From the NCBI GenBank assembly GCA_021791195.1, contig JAJYXB010000013.1, positions 19,050-83,049 of the forward strand: a stretch of 64,000 bases of DNA, in the 5' to 3' direction. The translations under genes were made by a program, and so were the position numbers. Below the pieces are notes generated by a model that made no database searches, had not been told where the DNA came from, and saw only the letters and a list, made by a program, of their open reading frames with translations. The first letter of the stretch is position 1; each line of letters opens with the position of its first letter. The DNA is from Actinomycetes bacterium (lineage in GTDB: Bacteria; Actinomycetota; Thermoleophilia; BMS3ABIN01). Positions 9,077-17,854 of this stretch are shown in pieces.

Positions 9077-9101
9077 AAAAAAGGACGCGCCGTGCGCGTC
9101 C
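9077..9101 (-). terminator. Intrinsic terminator after deoC
   Basis: Read on the minus strand, a perfect 8-bp stem GGACGCGC / GCGCGTCC with a 3-nt loop is followed directly by six T. It lies 39 bp after the deoC stop and separates deoC from the downstream zinc-ribbon/his/trp genes. Confidence 0.88.
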
Positions 9102-9139
9102 CTTCAAAACATTTTCCGGCCGCGGCGGGCCGGGCGCGG

Positions 9140-9841
9140 CTACTCCTTGTGCTCAGAAAATTCATTCATGATGTCAACCGCGTGGCTGGTGCCCAGCCGG
9201 GCGGCGCCGGCGTTGATCATCGTCTCGGCGTCCTCGGAGGTGAGGATGCCCCCTGAGGCCTTCACGCCCAGGTTCTCGGAAAGCTCGTCGCGCAGCAGCT
9301 CGACATCAGCCACCGTGGCGCCCTGCGGCCCGTATCCGGTTGACGTCTTGACGAAATCGGCGCCGCCTTCCTCGATCATGCGGCAGGCCAGCTTCTTCAG
9401 CTTCTTGTCCAGATAGGCCGTCTCCATGATCACCTTGACAAGCACCAGGCCCTTGCCGACGTTGACGCTCTTCATCCGCACGGCGCGCACCACCGAGGTG
9501 ATCTCGTCGCGCACCAGCCGGAAGTTGCCGGAGAGCATGGCGCCGATATTGATGACGAACTCCACCTCGTCGGCGCCGGAGCCTACCGCGTTCTCCGCCG
9601 CCCGCACCTTGGTGATGGTGGTGTCGCCGCCAAAGGGGAAGGAAACCACCGTGCACACCTTGACGTCGTGGCTCTTAAGCAGCGTCGCCGCCAGCGGCAC
9701 ATAGCACGGGAAAACTACCACGGCCGCAAAATGGAATTTGCGCGCCTGTTCGCACAGGCGTTCGATGTCGGTGCGCGTCGCATCCGCCTTCAGCAGCGTA
9801 TGATCTATGGTCTTTGCCAGTTCCTCGACTCTCAAGGCCAT
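9140..9841 (-). CDS. deoC: Deoxyribose-phosphate aldolase
   Basis: 233 residues, the usual bacterial length. It splits 2-deoxyribose-5-phosphate to acetaldehyde and glyceraldehyde-3-phosphate. It begins with the family block TIDHTLLKADAT; FVKTSTGYGPQGAT holds the Schiff-base Lys, VKVIMETAYL the second Lys, and KASGGILT the phosphate site. It stands alone, with a terminator on its downstream side and a gap of about 100 bp to era. Confidence 0.96.
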   Translation of the reverse strand: MALRVEELAKTIDHTLLKADATRTDIERLCEQARKFHFAAVVVFPCYVPLAATLLKSHDVKVCTVVSFPFGGDTTITKVRAAENAVGSGADEVEFVINIGAMLSGNFRLVRDEITSVVRAVRMKSVNVGKGLVLVKVIMETAYLDKKLKKLACRMIEEGGADFVKTSTGYGPQGATVADVELLRDELSENLGVKASGGILTSEDAETMINAGAARLGTSHAVDIMNEFSEHKE

Positions 9842-9942
9842 CCGTAAAGCCTCCGGTATTCAGGTTTTGATTTCATGGGTGGAACATTATATCACAGGGC
9901 CCACCGGCGCCACCGCGCGACGCGGCCACATCGCCGCCGCGG

Positions 9943-10863
9943 TCACAACCCCAGCTCGTCGAGCATACGCTCGTCGTCCCGCCACCTGCGTTTCACCTTC
10001 ACCTTCAGGTCCAGGAATACGTGACAGCCGAGCAGGGCCTCGATCTCGCCGCGGGCGCGCTCGCCGATCTCCCTGATCATCTTCCCGCCCTTGCCGATAA
10101 TGATTCCCTTCTGCGAGTCATGCTCAACCAGGATGACCGCCTCCACATCGAACAGGCCGCCCCGCCGGCGCGGCTCCAGGCTCCGCACCTCGACCGCGAG
10201 CGCATGCGGCACCTCTTCGCGCGTCAGCCTGACGGCCTGTTCGCGGATGAGCTCCGCCACCAGCCGCTGCTCCGGTTGATCGGTAATGACATCCTCGGGA
10301 AAAAACATCGGTCCCGGCGCCATGCGGTCCACCAGCGCCTGCTTCAGCTCCACAAGATTGTCCCCCCGGCTGGCGGAGATGGGAAACAGCTCCGCGCTCG
10401 CTCCCAGGGCGGCGGCGGCCTCCAGCTGCGGCAGCACCCGGCTGCCGGCGGCATCGATCTTGTTGAGCGCCGTGATCACGGGAGTGCCGGCGGCGAATGC
10501 GGCGCCGGCCACGAAGCTGTCCCCCGCGCCGATCTTTTCCGCCGCATTCAGCACCAGGAGGATGAGATCGACCTCCGCCAGCGTCATGTTGACCGTAGCC
10601 TGCATCCGCTCAGTCATGCGGTCGCGCGGTTTCTGAAAGCCGGGCAGGTCCATCAGCACCAGCTGGAAACCGTCGCCGTTGACCACGCCGGCGATGCGGT
10701 TGCGTGTCGTCTGCGGCGTGCCGGAGACAATGGCGACCTTCTGCCCCACCAGGGCGTTGACCAGCGTCGACTTGCCCACATTCGGCCTGCCGACCACCGC
10801 CACAAAGCCTGAGCGGAAGCCGGCAGCGGGAATCATGGCGCCGGTGGCCGGCGGCTGGCTCAA
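9943..10863 (-). CDS. era: GTPase Era
   Basis: 306 residues. Era binds 16S rRNA and assists 30S assembly. The GTPase domain shows G1 GRPNVGKST, G2 region TTRNRIAGV, G3 DLPGFQ and G4 NKID. The C-terminal KH domain contains GIIIGKGGKMIREIG. The first 18 residues are an extra low-complexity lead. Its ATG overlaps the stop of the acetyltransferase by 4 nt. It is the last gene of the long ribosome/RNA-maturation run that starts at hemW. Confidence 0.96.
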   Translation of the reverse strand: MSQPPATGAMIPAAGFRSGFVAVVGRPNVGKSTLVNALVGQKVAIVSGTPQTTRNRIAGVVNGDGFQLVLMDLPGFQKPRDRMTERMQATVNMTLAEVDLILLVLNAAEKIGAGDSFVAGAAFAAGTPVITALNKIDAAGSRVLPQLEAAAALGASAELFPISASRGDNLVELKQALVDRMAPGPMFFPEDVITDQPEQRLVAELIREQAVRLTREEVPHALAVEVRSLEPRRRGGLFDVEAVILVEHDSQKGIIIGKGGKMIREIGERARGEIEALLGCHVFLDLKVKVKRRWRDDERMLDELGL

Positions 10864-11408
10864 GCCGGGCCGTCCTTCAGCGCGGCGGCCAGCAGCAGCC
10901 GGTCGGCGCCCAGGCCATAGAAGTGCGGCATTTCGTCAACCACCCGAAAACCCCGGGCGCGGTAGAGCGCCAGCGCCGCGGCGTTGCCGGGATCGACTGT
11001 GACCAGGAGCCGCCGGAAACTTCCCTGACCGGCCAGCTGGCCGAGGACGCCCTGCAGCAGCGCGCCGCCAAGACCGCGGCCGCGAAAACGCTCACGGACG
11101 TAGAGGCCGTCCATGTAAAGATCACCCTCCCGGCGGCAGCGGATCACCTGCGCCGAGGCGACGGTCTCCCCTGCCAGCCTCCCCACAAACAGAAACCCGA
11201 AGGCGGCCACCACCGGCAGCTGCCAGCGATCCAGCGCCGCCTCGCCCAGCGACTCCCTGCCGTAACGCTCCAGTTCCTCCAGCTCCGCAGGCTCCAGCCG
11301 TTCAAGCAGGCTCACTGCCAGACTGCCTGGCTGCGCCGCGTCGATGGCGGCGCGCCCGAATAAGCGATGTGAGATCCGCATAACTCGCGCCCTGAAAGTC
11401 AATACCAC
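10860..11408 (-). CDS. GNAT-family N-acetyltransferase
   Basis: 182 residues. The acetyl-CoA pyrophosphate loop is visible as RFRGRGLGGALLQG (R-x-x-G-x-G/A), followed by NAAALALYRARGFRVVDE, the typical last strand-helix of GNAT enzymes. The target is unknown; family members modify protein N-termini, small amines or antibiotics. The start overlaps the preceding kinase/phosphatase gene by 10 nt, and an in-frame ATG at 11381 could serve instead. It is coupled to era by a 4-nt overlap. Confidence 0.85.
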   Translation of the reverse strand: MVLTFRARVMRISHRLFGRAAIDAAQPGSLAVSLLERLEPAELEELERYGRESLGEAALDRWQLPVVAAFGFLFVGRLAGETVASAQVIRCRREGDLYMDGLYVRERFRGRGLGGALLQGVLGQLAGQGSFRRLLVTVDPGNAAALALYRARGFRVVDEMPHFYGLGADRLLLAAALKDGPA

Positions 11409-12115
11409 AACTGGAACAGGAATGTCGTCACCAGTATCCCCAGAACAGCCCCGGCGAAAGCTTCCGCCACCGTATGGATGCCCGACTCCACGCGGCTCTG
11501 CGCCACCAGAAAAGCCATCAAGAACGCGAGCATCGAGAGCAGCAGGCCGTGTTCCAGCTCCAGAGAGGCGGAAACGTAGGTTATGGCGGTCCAGCAGGCA
11601 AAGGCGGCGGCGCTGTGGCCCGACGGCATGCCGCCGGAGAACGGCGTGCCGCGGCGCAGAACCGCCTTGCCCAGCACTGTCAGGAGGATGACCAGCACCA
11701 GCGCGATCACCGTCAGATGCGCCGGCGACTGCCGCACGTGGTTGAACAGTTTCTCTGACGGCTGTTCCAATTTGTCAAAAAATATCAGGTAGGCGACCAC
11801 CAGCGCGTTCAGCGCCGAGATCAGCACGGCGCCGGCGGCGACATCCTTGGCGATCTTCGCCGCCGGATCGAAGGAGGTGCCGAAGGTGTCGATTGCCGCC
11901 TCAACCGCGGTATTTATCATCTCCGCCACCAGCACGAAGCTGATGGTCACCAGCAGCACCGCCAGCTCCAGCCGCGAAAGATTGAAGAAGAGGCTGGCGA
12001 TGATGACGGAAAACGCCACCGCGAAATGGATCTTCATGTTGCGCTGCGTCCTGAGCGTGTGGACGATGCCCTCAAAGGCCCAGGTGAAGCTTTTCAGCGT
12101 GCTGCGTCTATACAT
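11399..12115 (-). CDS. dgkA: Fused DgkA-type lipid kinase and PAP2 phosphatase
   Basis: 238 residues and mostly membrane-embedded. Residues about 1-115 are a DgkA-family undecaprenol/diacylglycerol kinase: WAFEGIVHTLRTQRNMKIH, then VLVAEMINTAVEAAIDTF, the conserved E-x-x-N-T-A-x-E site. Residues about 130-238 are a PAP2 phosphatase: FSGGMPSGHSAAAFACW and SRVESGIHTVAEAFAG supply the catalytic histidines. Having opposing lipid kinase and phosphatase in one chain suggests a role in recycling undecaprenyl or diacylglycerol phosphate. In many Gram-positive bacteria dgkA follows ybeY, as here. Confidence 0.9.
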   Translation of the reverse strand: MYRRSTLKSFTWAFEGIVHTLRTQRNMKIHFAVAFSVIIASLFFNLSRLELAVLLVTISFVLVAEMINTAVEAAIDTFGTSFDPAAKIAKDVAAGAVLISALNALVVAYLIFFDKLEQPSEKLFNHVRQSPAHLTVIALVLVILLTVLGKAVLRRGTPFSGGMPSGHSAAAFACWTAITYVSASLELEHGLLLSMLAFLMAFLVAQSRVESGIHTVAEAFAGAVLGILVTTFLFQLWY

Positions 12116-12584
12116 CTGAAGGTTTCCTCCGCAAACAAAGGTCCCTCACCAGTTCGGCCTGGCGCGCCTCCATCTCCCCCTGGTCAACCTCGTGGTCCAG
12201 CCCCGCCAGATGGAGCATGCCATGCACCAGCAGCAGGCACAATTCATCGTCCAGGCCGTGGCCGGCGGCGCCTGCCTGACGCTCCGCCACCTGCGGGCAG
12301 ATGATGATGTCTCCCAGAAGGAGTGGCACATCCGCTGCCGCGGCTGGCGCCGCATTGCCTCCCTTGCCGGCATCCAGGGGAAAGGTCAGGACATCAGTGG
12401 GGCCGGAGTGTCCCATGTGGCCGCGGTTGAGTTCTTCCATCTCTGCCGGCCCGACATAAGTCACGCCCAGCTCGCCGCTGGCAAAGCCCAGCCGCGCCAG
12501 CAGCGCTTCAGCCAGCCGTTTCTGCTGCTGAAGGTCGATCGGCGCGCCGGAGCGATCCTGCACCAGGACTTCGACGCCGCTCAT
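12108..12584 (-). CDS. ybeY: Endoribonuclease YbeY
   Basis: 158 residues, full length. YbeY is a metal-dependent RNase needed for 16S rRNA 3' end maturation and ribosome quality control. The zinc-binding three-histidine site is HGMLHLAGLDH, preceded by the strand block GDIIICPQVAE. It overlaps the 7TM-HD stop by 4 nt and the next gene by 8 nt, in the usual phoH-pgpH-ybeY-dgkA-era order. Confidence 0.95.
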   Translation of the reverse strand: MSGVEVLVQDRSGAPIDLQQQKRLAEALLARLGFASGELGVTYVGPAEMEELNRGHMGHSGPTDVLTFPLDAGKGGNAAPAAAADVPLLLGDIIICPQVAERQAGAAGHGLDDELCLLLVHGMLHLAGLDHEVDQGEMEARQAELVRDLCLRRKPSDV

Positions 12585-14785
12585 TGCCCGCCGCCGGCAC
12601 CATGCGCCGGCCGCTGCGGCTTGCCGGACCTGGCGCCCGTGCGGGCCCTGGCGCTGACGGGCAAAGCGCTGCCCTCGCGCGGGCTCGGGTAGGCGATGCG
12701 CGTGGCGCTGAAACCGCGCAGGCTTTTCTCGAACACCTGGCGCACCTTGTCCAGGTCGCCGAATGTCATCTTGCTCTCGCTCAGCTGCCCATCCCGCAGC
12801 CGGTGGTCGAAGATGTCCCGGATGACCGTCTTGATGCTTTTCATGGTGGGATTCTTCAGCGAACGCACGGCAGCCTCCACCGAATCAGCCAGCATGATAA
12901 TGGCCGCCTCGCGCGAAGCCGGTTTCTGCCCGGCATAACGGTAAGTCTCCTCGTCAACCGGCTGCGCCCCGGATGTCTCAATTGCCTTATGGTAAAAATA
13001 TGCCAGCACAGTCGTGCCGTGATGTTCTTTAATGATGTCAAGGATCTCAGGCGGCAGGCCCTCATCCCGCGCCAGCCTGACGCCGTCGCGCACGTGCGCG
13101 GTGATCGCCAGCTTGGACAGGCCCGGCGTCAACCGGTCATGCGGGTTCTTGATATGAAACTGGTTCTCGATGAAATAGTCAGGCCGGTTCAGCTTGCCGA
13201 TGTCGTGATAATAGGCCCCCACCCGCGCCAGCAGCGGATTGGCGCCGATGGCCTCCGCCGCCGTCTCGGCGATGTTGCCCATGATGATGCTGTGGTTGTA
13301 AGTCCCCGGGGCCTTCATCATCAGTTCCTTCAGCAGCGGCCGTGTCGGATCGGCCAGCTCCAGCAGTTTCAGCGGCGTCGGCAGGTTAAATACCATCTCG
13401 TAGATGGTGATCAGGCCAAGGGTGGCAATCATCGAGAGAAAGCCGTTGCCCACTCCCCAGGCCAGCGCCGCGCCGGCGCGCGACCAGGAGCTCTGACCGA
13501 TCTGGCTGGCGCCGATCGCCGTGACCACCACAACCAGCGAGGCGTAGACGCCTGCCTTGAGCAGATCGCGCCGCTGCGTGACGTTGGTTACCAGAAATAC
13601 GCCGGCTATGCCGCCCAGCAGGGCCGTGACGACAAACTGCGGGTCGGAGCCGCCCACCACGGCCAGGTCGATGCTGGTCAGCACCACCAGAAAAGCTGAC
13701 AGGCGCGTCTGCAGCATCAGCGTCCCCAGCATCCCCAGCGCCGCCAGCGGCACAATCAGGGGTGACAGCGGCGCCTCTACCGAAACCCGCGCTATCCCCG
13801 TGAACAGCACCAGCAGCGAAGCGACGATGAACATCAGCGAGCGCGAGCCGCGTACGCGCTGCTCGAAACGGTTGATGTAAAGCGCCAGGATCAGCACCTC
13901 GATCAGCGCCAGCAGGCCGATGCCGGCGAGGGTGCCGAATCTGCCGCCCTGCTGGGCCAGCCCCAGAGCCTGCAACTCGCCGGCGATGTCCTGCGTCACC
14001 ACCTGCCCCGGCGTGACGATCGTCTCCCCGTTCTGCACGGTGACCTCGGCAGGCTGGACCGCCGCCGCGGCCCTGTCCTTGGCCGCCTGGGTCTTTTCCG
14101 GACTGAGAACGTTGTTCGGTTTCAAATAAGCGCCGCCGACCTCCGCCGCCGCCGCAAGCTCCGGCGCCGAGAGTGGTCGCGTGCCGAGCACGGATTTGAG
14201 CCGGTCCTTGTCATTGGCCAGCGAATCCTGGGTGACGTTGCCTTCCAGGATCAGCTCCTCGCTGCTCAGCACCGCGCTTTTTACCGCGGCCAGGCGGTCA
14301 GGCGGCAGCGACGCCAGCGCCGTCAATGAAGCCTGGCTGATCTGTGGCAGCCCCGGCAGCGCCTGGATCCCCTTGACCGCCTGCGCCGGGTCGTATGGGG
14401 TCCCCGCCGCCTGGGCCGCCGCGCGCTCGCTGGTGACGATGCGCGAGACGTTGTCGAAAAAATCGCCTACGTCATGCGTGACGCCGCGCAGCACCGTAGC
14501 ATCGAAGGTATAAACGTTGGGGACCGCAGCCGCCGCCTGCTGGCGCTGCCGGTCGGTCTCGGCCTTGTTCTCGAAGGTGAGCGTCCGCGGCGCGCTGATG
14601 TAATCCTGCGCGACATCGCCCGCTTTCAGGTCGTACCGGCCCGGCAGATAGGCGCTGCCCATCAGCACCCACAAGAGGATGAAGGTGATGCCGGCCAGGG
14701 CAATACCGTAGACCTTCAGGTCGATGGCGTTGAAGATGCGGCGCACCGCAAGGATGGCGCGTCCGAGGCGAGTTGGAGGGTTCAT
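12581..14785 (-). CDS. 7TM-HD family (PgpH-like) phosphohydrolase
   Basis: 734 residues. One N-terminal transmembrane helix (about 24-45) leads to a large outward 7TMR-HDED domain (about 50-280), then seven transmembrane helices (about 285-470) and a cytoplasmic HD domain at about 490-680. The HD domain has NHSIIMGNIAETAAEAIG, YYHDIGKLNRPDYF and IKEHHGTTV as metal ligands. In Listeria the homologue PgpH hydrolyses the second messenger c-di-AMP, so that role is likely here but not shown. A 50-residue Pro/Arg/Ala tail follows. It lies between phoH and ybeY, its usual place. Confidence 0.93.
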   Translation of the reverse strand: MNPPTRLGRAILAVRRIFNAIDLKVYGIALAGITFILLWVLMGSAYLPGRYDLKAGDVAQDYISAPRTLTFENKAETDRQRQQAAAAVPNVYTFDATVLRGVTHDVGDFFDNVSRIVTSERAAAQAAGTPYDPAQAVKGIQALPGLPQISQASLTALASLPPDRLAAVKSAVLSSEELILEGNVTQDSLANDKDRLKSVLGTRPLSAPELAAAAEVGGAYLKPNNVLSPEKTQAAKDRAAAAVQPAEVTVQNGETIVTPGQVVTQDIAGELQALGLAQQGGRFGTLAGIGLLALIEVLILALYINRFEQRVRGSRSLMFIVASLLVLFTGIARVSVEAPLSPLIVPLAALGMLGTLMLQTRLSAFLVVLTSIDLAVVGGSDPQFVVTALLGGIAGVFLVTNVTQRRDLLKAGVYASLVVVVTAIGASQIGQSSWSRAGAALAWGVGNGFLSMIATLGLITIYEMVFNLPTPLKLLELADPTRPLLKELMMKAPGTYNHSIIMGNIAETAAEAIGANPLLARVGAYYHDIGKLNRPDYFIENQFHIKNPHDRLTPGLSKLAITAHVRDGVRLARDEGLPPEILDIIKEHHGTTVLAYFYHKAIETSGAQPVDEETYRYAGQKPASREAAIIMLADSVEAAVRSLKNPTMKSIKTVIRDIFDHRLRDGQLSESKMTFGDLDKVRQVFEKSLRGFSATRIAYPSPREGSALPVSARARTGARSGKPQRPAHGAGGGQ

Positions 14786-14803
14786 GAATTAGCCGCCGTT
14801 CCG

Positions 14804-15757
14804 CTAGCGCTGCATTCCCGAATAGTTCTTGTAAGCCGCCACGATCTTCTGCACCAGTTTATGGCGCACGACATCCTTGCTTTCGAAGTTGATGAAAGCG
14901 ATATCGGCGACTTCCCCGAGGATGTCAACCACCGTAGCCAGACCGGAGAAACGGATGTCCGGCAGGTCAACCTGGGTAATGTCGCCGGTGACGACCATCC
15001 TGGAGGCAAACCCGAGACGGGTGAGGAACATCTTCATCTGCTCGGGACTGGTATTCTGCGCCTCGTCCAGGATGATGAAGGAATCGTTGAGCGTGCGCCC
15101 GCGCATGAACGCCAGCGGCGCCACCTCGATCGCGCCCTTCTCCATCAGCGAAGTGAGCCGGTCCGGTTCGATCATGTCGTAGAGCGCATCGAACAGCGGC
15201 CGCAGATAGGGATCGACCTTCTCCAGCATCGTCCCGGGCAGAAAGCCGATCTTCTCGCCCGCCTCCACCGCCGGCCGCGTCAGGATGATGCGGTTCACCT
15301 TCTTGCTGAGCAGCTCGCTTACCGCCATCGCCAGCGCCAGATAGGTCTTGCCGGTACCCGCCGGGCCGATGCCGAAGGTGATGCTGTGGCCCCGGATCGA
15401 GTCGATATATTTTTTCTGATTGATCGTCTTGGGTACGATGCGGCGGCCGCGGTGCTCCCAGACAACCTCGCTGTAGATCTCCGACGGCCGGCCCGCGCCG
15501 CCGTCCTCGGCCATCATCGAGCCGACCGAAGCCACGGTCTCGCCGTTGATCTCGTGCCCGGCCGCGATCAGCTCCACCAGCTCTTCGATCACGGCGCGGC
15601 CGCGCTCCACCCCGGCGTCATCGCCCTGCAGCGTGATGACGTTGCCACGGATGCCGATATCGCAAGGCAGCCGGTCTTCCAGCTGCTTCAGGGTGGCGTC
15701 GTGTTCGCCCGCCAGCTCGGCGACGATAGTGTTTTCGTATTCCAGTGTTGTTCTCAT
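14804..15757 (-). CDS. phoH: PhoH-like ATPase
   Basis: 317 residues. Walker A is GPAGTGKTYLALA, Walker B is SFIILDEAQNTS, and RMVVTGDITQVDLP is a further family block. A small KH-like N-terminal region (about 1-100) precedes the ATPase domain, as in the YbeZ/PhoL subfamily that works with YbeY in RNA metabolism. It is 18 bp upstream of the 7TM-HD gene on the same strand. Confidence 0.95.
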   Translation of the reverse strand: MRTTLEYENTIVAELAGEHDATLKQLEDRLPCDIGIRGNVITLQGDDAGVERGRAVIEELVELIAAGHEINGETVASVGSMMAEDGGAGRPSEIYSEVVWEHRGRRIVPKTINQKKYIDSIRGHSITFGIGPAGTGKTYLALAMAVSELLSKKVNRIILTRPAVEAGEKIGFLPGTMLEKVDPYLRPLFDALYDMIEPDRLTSLMEKGAIEVAPLAFMRGRTLNDSFIILDEAQNTSPEQMKMFLTRLGFASRMVVTGDITQVDLPDIRFSGLATVVDILGEVADIAFINFESKDVVRHKLVQKIVAAYKNYSGMQR

Positions 15758-15800
15758 CCAAGACGATCTCTTAAGCGCCGGCCGACCAAACGCCGGCTGA

Positions 15801-16247
15801 CTATTGCAACCGCTCCCGCACCATGCCGCTGACAGTTTTTCCGTCAGCGCGTCCGCCCGCCCTGGCCATTACGGCCGACATCACCCTGCCCGTGTCCTTC
15901 GGACCGGCGGCGCCGGTCTCGGTGATGGCCGTATCGACCAGTGCCCGCAGCTCTTCTTCGCCCATCTCCAGCGGCAGATAAGTCTCGATCAGCCCGGCCT
16001 CGGCTTCCTCCTTGAGGGCCCGGTCCTCGCGGCCACCCGCGCGGAAAGCCTCGGCGGCCTGCAGCCGGCGCTTCTTTTCTTTCCTCAGCACGGCGGTCTC
16101 CTGCTGCTCGGTGAAAGGCCCGCCGGCCTCTTTGGCGCCCATCCTGAGCTCGCTGACGAGCATGCGCAGCGCCGCCAGACGCTCGCGGTCACGCGCCTTC
16201 ATCGCTGCCACCATATCATTTTGCACCTTTTCGGTGATGCCCGCCAT
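15801..16247 (-). CDS. GatB/YqeY domain protein
   Basis: 148 residues, a stand-alone YqeY protein. It resembles the tRNA-binding tail of GatB. The N-terminus VQNDMVAAMKARDRERL, the middle YLPLEMGEEELRALV and the C-terminus GRVMSAVMARAGGRADG are the family blocks. Its cellular role is unsettled; a link to tRNA-dependent amidation is suspected from the homology. It abuts the HIT gene with a 1-nt overlap. Confidence 0.92.
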   Translation of the reverse strand: MAGITEKVQNDMVAAMKARDRERLAALRMLVSELRMGAKEAGGPFTEQQETAVLRKEKKRRLQAAEAFRAGGREDRALKEEAEAGLIETYLPLEMGEEELRALVDTAITETGAAGPKDTGRVMSAVMARAGGRADGKTVSGMVRERLQ

Positions 16248-16591
16248 CAGAACCCCAGCGACTTTCCGGCGATCAGATGCCAGTGCAGATGCATGACCTC
16301 CTGGCCGCCGCCCTTGCCGATATTGGTGATCACGCGGTAACCGGAGTCCGCCACCTCCAGCTTCACGGCGGCGGCGACGATGAACTCCAGCATCCCCAGG
16401 CAGGATTCCGGCGTCAGCTGTGAGATCTCGTTCAGCGACGGGATGTGCTGCTTCGGCATCACCAGTACGTGCACCGGCGCCTTGGGGAACGCGTCACGGA
16501 TGGCGATGAACCGGTCATCCTCCATCACCTTTTCGGATGGGATCTCTCCCGCGATGATGCGGCAGAATATGCAATCGTCGTTTTCGCTCAA
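16247..16591 (-). CDS. HIT-family nucleotide hydrolase (HinT-like)
   Basis: 114 residues. The histidine triad is HLHWHLIAG near the C-terminus, and the N-terminus CIFCRIIAGEIPSEKV has the paired cysteines of the zinc-binding HinT branch. Such enzymes hydrolyse adenosine phosphoramidates and aminoacyl-adenylates. The start overlaps the mtaB stop by 4 nt, so it is co-translated with a tRNA-modification gene. Confidence 0.93.
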   Translation of the reverse strand: MSENDDCIFCRIIAGEIPSEKVMEDDRFIAIRDAFPKAPVHVLVMPKQHIPSLNEISQLTPESCLGMLEFIVAAAVKLEVADSGYRVITNIGKGGGQEVMHLHWHLIAGKSLGF

Positions 16592-17844
16592 CCTTTGCCT
16601 CCTGATCCGGCATCAGCCGCCGTTTCGGCGCTGACTATTTTTCCCATAATCATCTCTCCGGAAACGGATTCGGCCAGGACAGGAGCAAGCACGGCGCCAG
16701 TTTGTCCATCGGCCACAAATCTGGTGTAATCGGAGCTGTAACCGCTCATCTGCCCCGGCCCCTTTCCGGACTCAAACAGGATTTCGCTCACCCGGCCGAC
16801 TTTCCTTTGCCTGTGAGCCTGCCCCAGACGCCCGGACAGCTCGCGCAGGGCGCGGCTGCGCCGCTGCTTTTCCGCCGCGGGCACGGTGTCGTCCAGCACC
16901 GCCGCCTTCGTCCCCGGGCGCGAAGAATAGGTGAAGACATGCACTTTGGAGAACCCTGTCTCCTCCACGAACGCCAGCGTGCGCTCAAAGGCGCCCCGGT
17001 CCTCGGCGGGATAACCGGTGATGACATCCGTGGTCAGGTTTACTCCCGGCAGCGCCGCCCGCGCCGCCGCCACGGTACCGGCGAACTGCGCCGCGGTATA
17101 GCGCCGGCCCATCGCCGCCAGGACGCCGTCATCGCCGCTTTGCAGCGGCAGGTGCAGATGCCTGCCCACCGCGTCGCTGGCTGACATCGCCTCCAGCAGC
17201 GCTGGCGTGACATCCGTGACCTCGATCGAGCTCAGGCGCAGCCGCATCAGCCCCGGCGTCTTCAGCAGCTGCCGGATCAACTCCGGCAGCGCCGCTCCCC
17301 GGTCGTTCCAGGCACCGAGGTTGATGCCGCTGAGCACGAGTTCCGGAAAGCCCTCGCGCACCCGGCAGTCCGCCTCTTCGAGCAAAAAGTCAAGCGGCAC
17401 GCTGCGCGGCCTGCCGCGCACCAGCGGTACTACACAGTAAGCGCACATGTTGGCGCAGCCGTCCTGGATCTTGAGAAAGAACCGCGTCCGCCCGGAAGCA
17501 CCCGCGCGGCTTTCGGCGGCTGCGACGCGCCCGCCTGCCGCCGGCCCAGTAGCCTGATCGCCGCCCAGCACCTCGACCTGCCCGCCCAGGCGGCGGAAAC
17601 TCTCAGGAGCCAGTCTGGCCGCGCAGCCGGTGACGAGCACCCGGCCGGCCGGCCCCACGCGGGCCAGCGCGCGCCGCACTTCCTTGCGCGACTGTTTCTC
17701 GGCCTCGGCGGTGACGCAGCAGGTGCCTACCAGTTCCACCGGCGCTTCCTTCCCCGGCCCCTGCCCCCGTTCCAGCTCGAGCCTGCCGGCGACCGCATGC
17801 GTATCGGCGAAATTGACTTTGCAACCGAGCGCGCGTACATCCAT
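16588..17844 (-). CDS. mtaB: tRNA t6A37 methylthiotransferase MtaB
   Basis: 418 residues from the ATG at 17844. A longer frame exists upstream but would overlap rsmE and adds 43 Arg/Pro/Ser residues unlike the family; the family start MDVRALGCKVNFADT fits 17844. The N-terminal domain binds a 4Fe-4S cluster through three Cys (ALGCKVN, GTCCVTAEAEKQSRK, VTGCAAR). The radical SAM motif is CANMCAYCVVPLVRG, and the end has a TRAM-like domain. It converts t6A to ms2t6A at position 37 of tRNAs. Confidence 0.93.
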   Translation of the reverse strand: MDVRALGCKVNFADTHAVAGRLELERGQGPGKEAPVELVGTCCVTAEAEKQSRKEVRRALARVGPAGRVLVTGCAARLAPESFRRLGGQVEVLGGDQATGPAAGGRVAAAESRAGASGRTRFFLKIQDGCANMCAYCVVPLVRGRPRSVPLDFLLEEADCRVREGFPELVLSGINLGAWNDRGAALPELIRQLLKTPGLMRLRLSSIEVTDVTPALLEAMSASDAVGRHLHLPLQSGDDGVLAAMGRRYTAAQFAGTVAAARAALPGVNLTTDVITGYPAEDRGAFERTLAFVEETGFSKVHVFTYSSRPGTKAAVLDDTVPAAEKQRRSRALRELSGRLGQAHRQRKVGRVSEILFESGKGPGQMSGYSSDYTRFVADGQTGAVLAPVLAESVSGEMIMGKIVSAETAADAGSGGKG

Positions 17845-17854
17845 CTTCACACCA

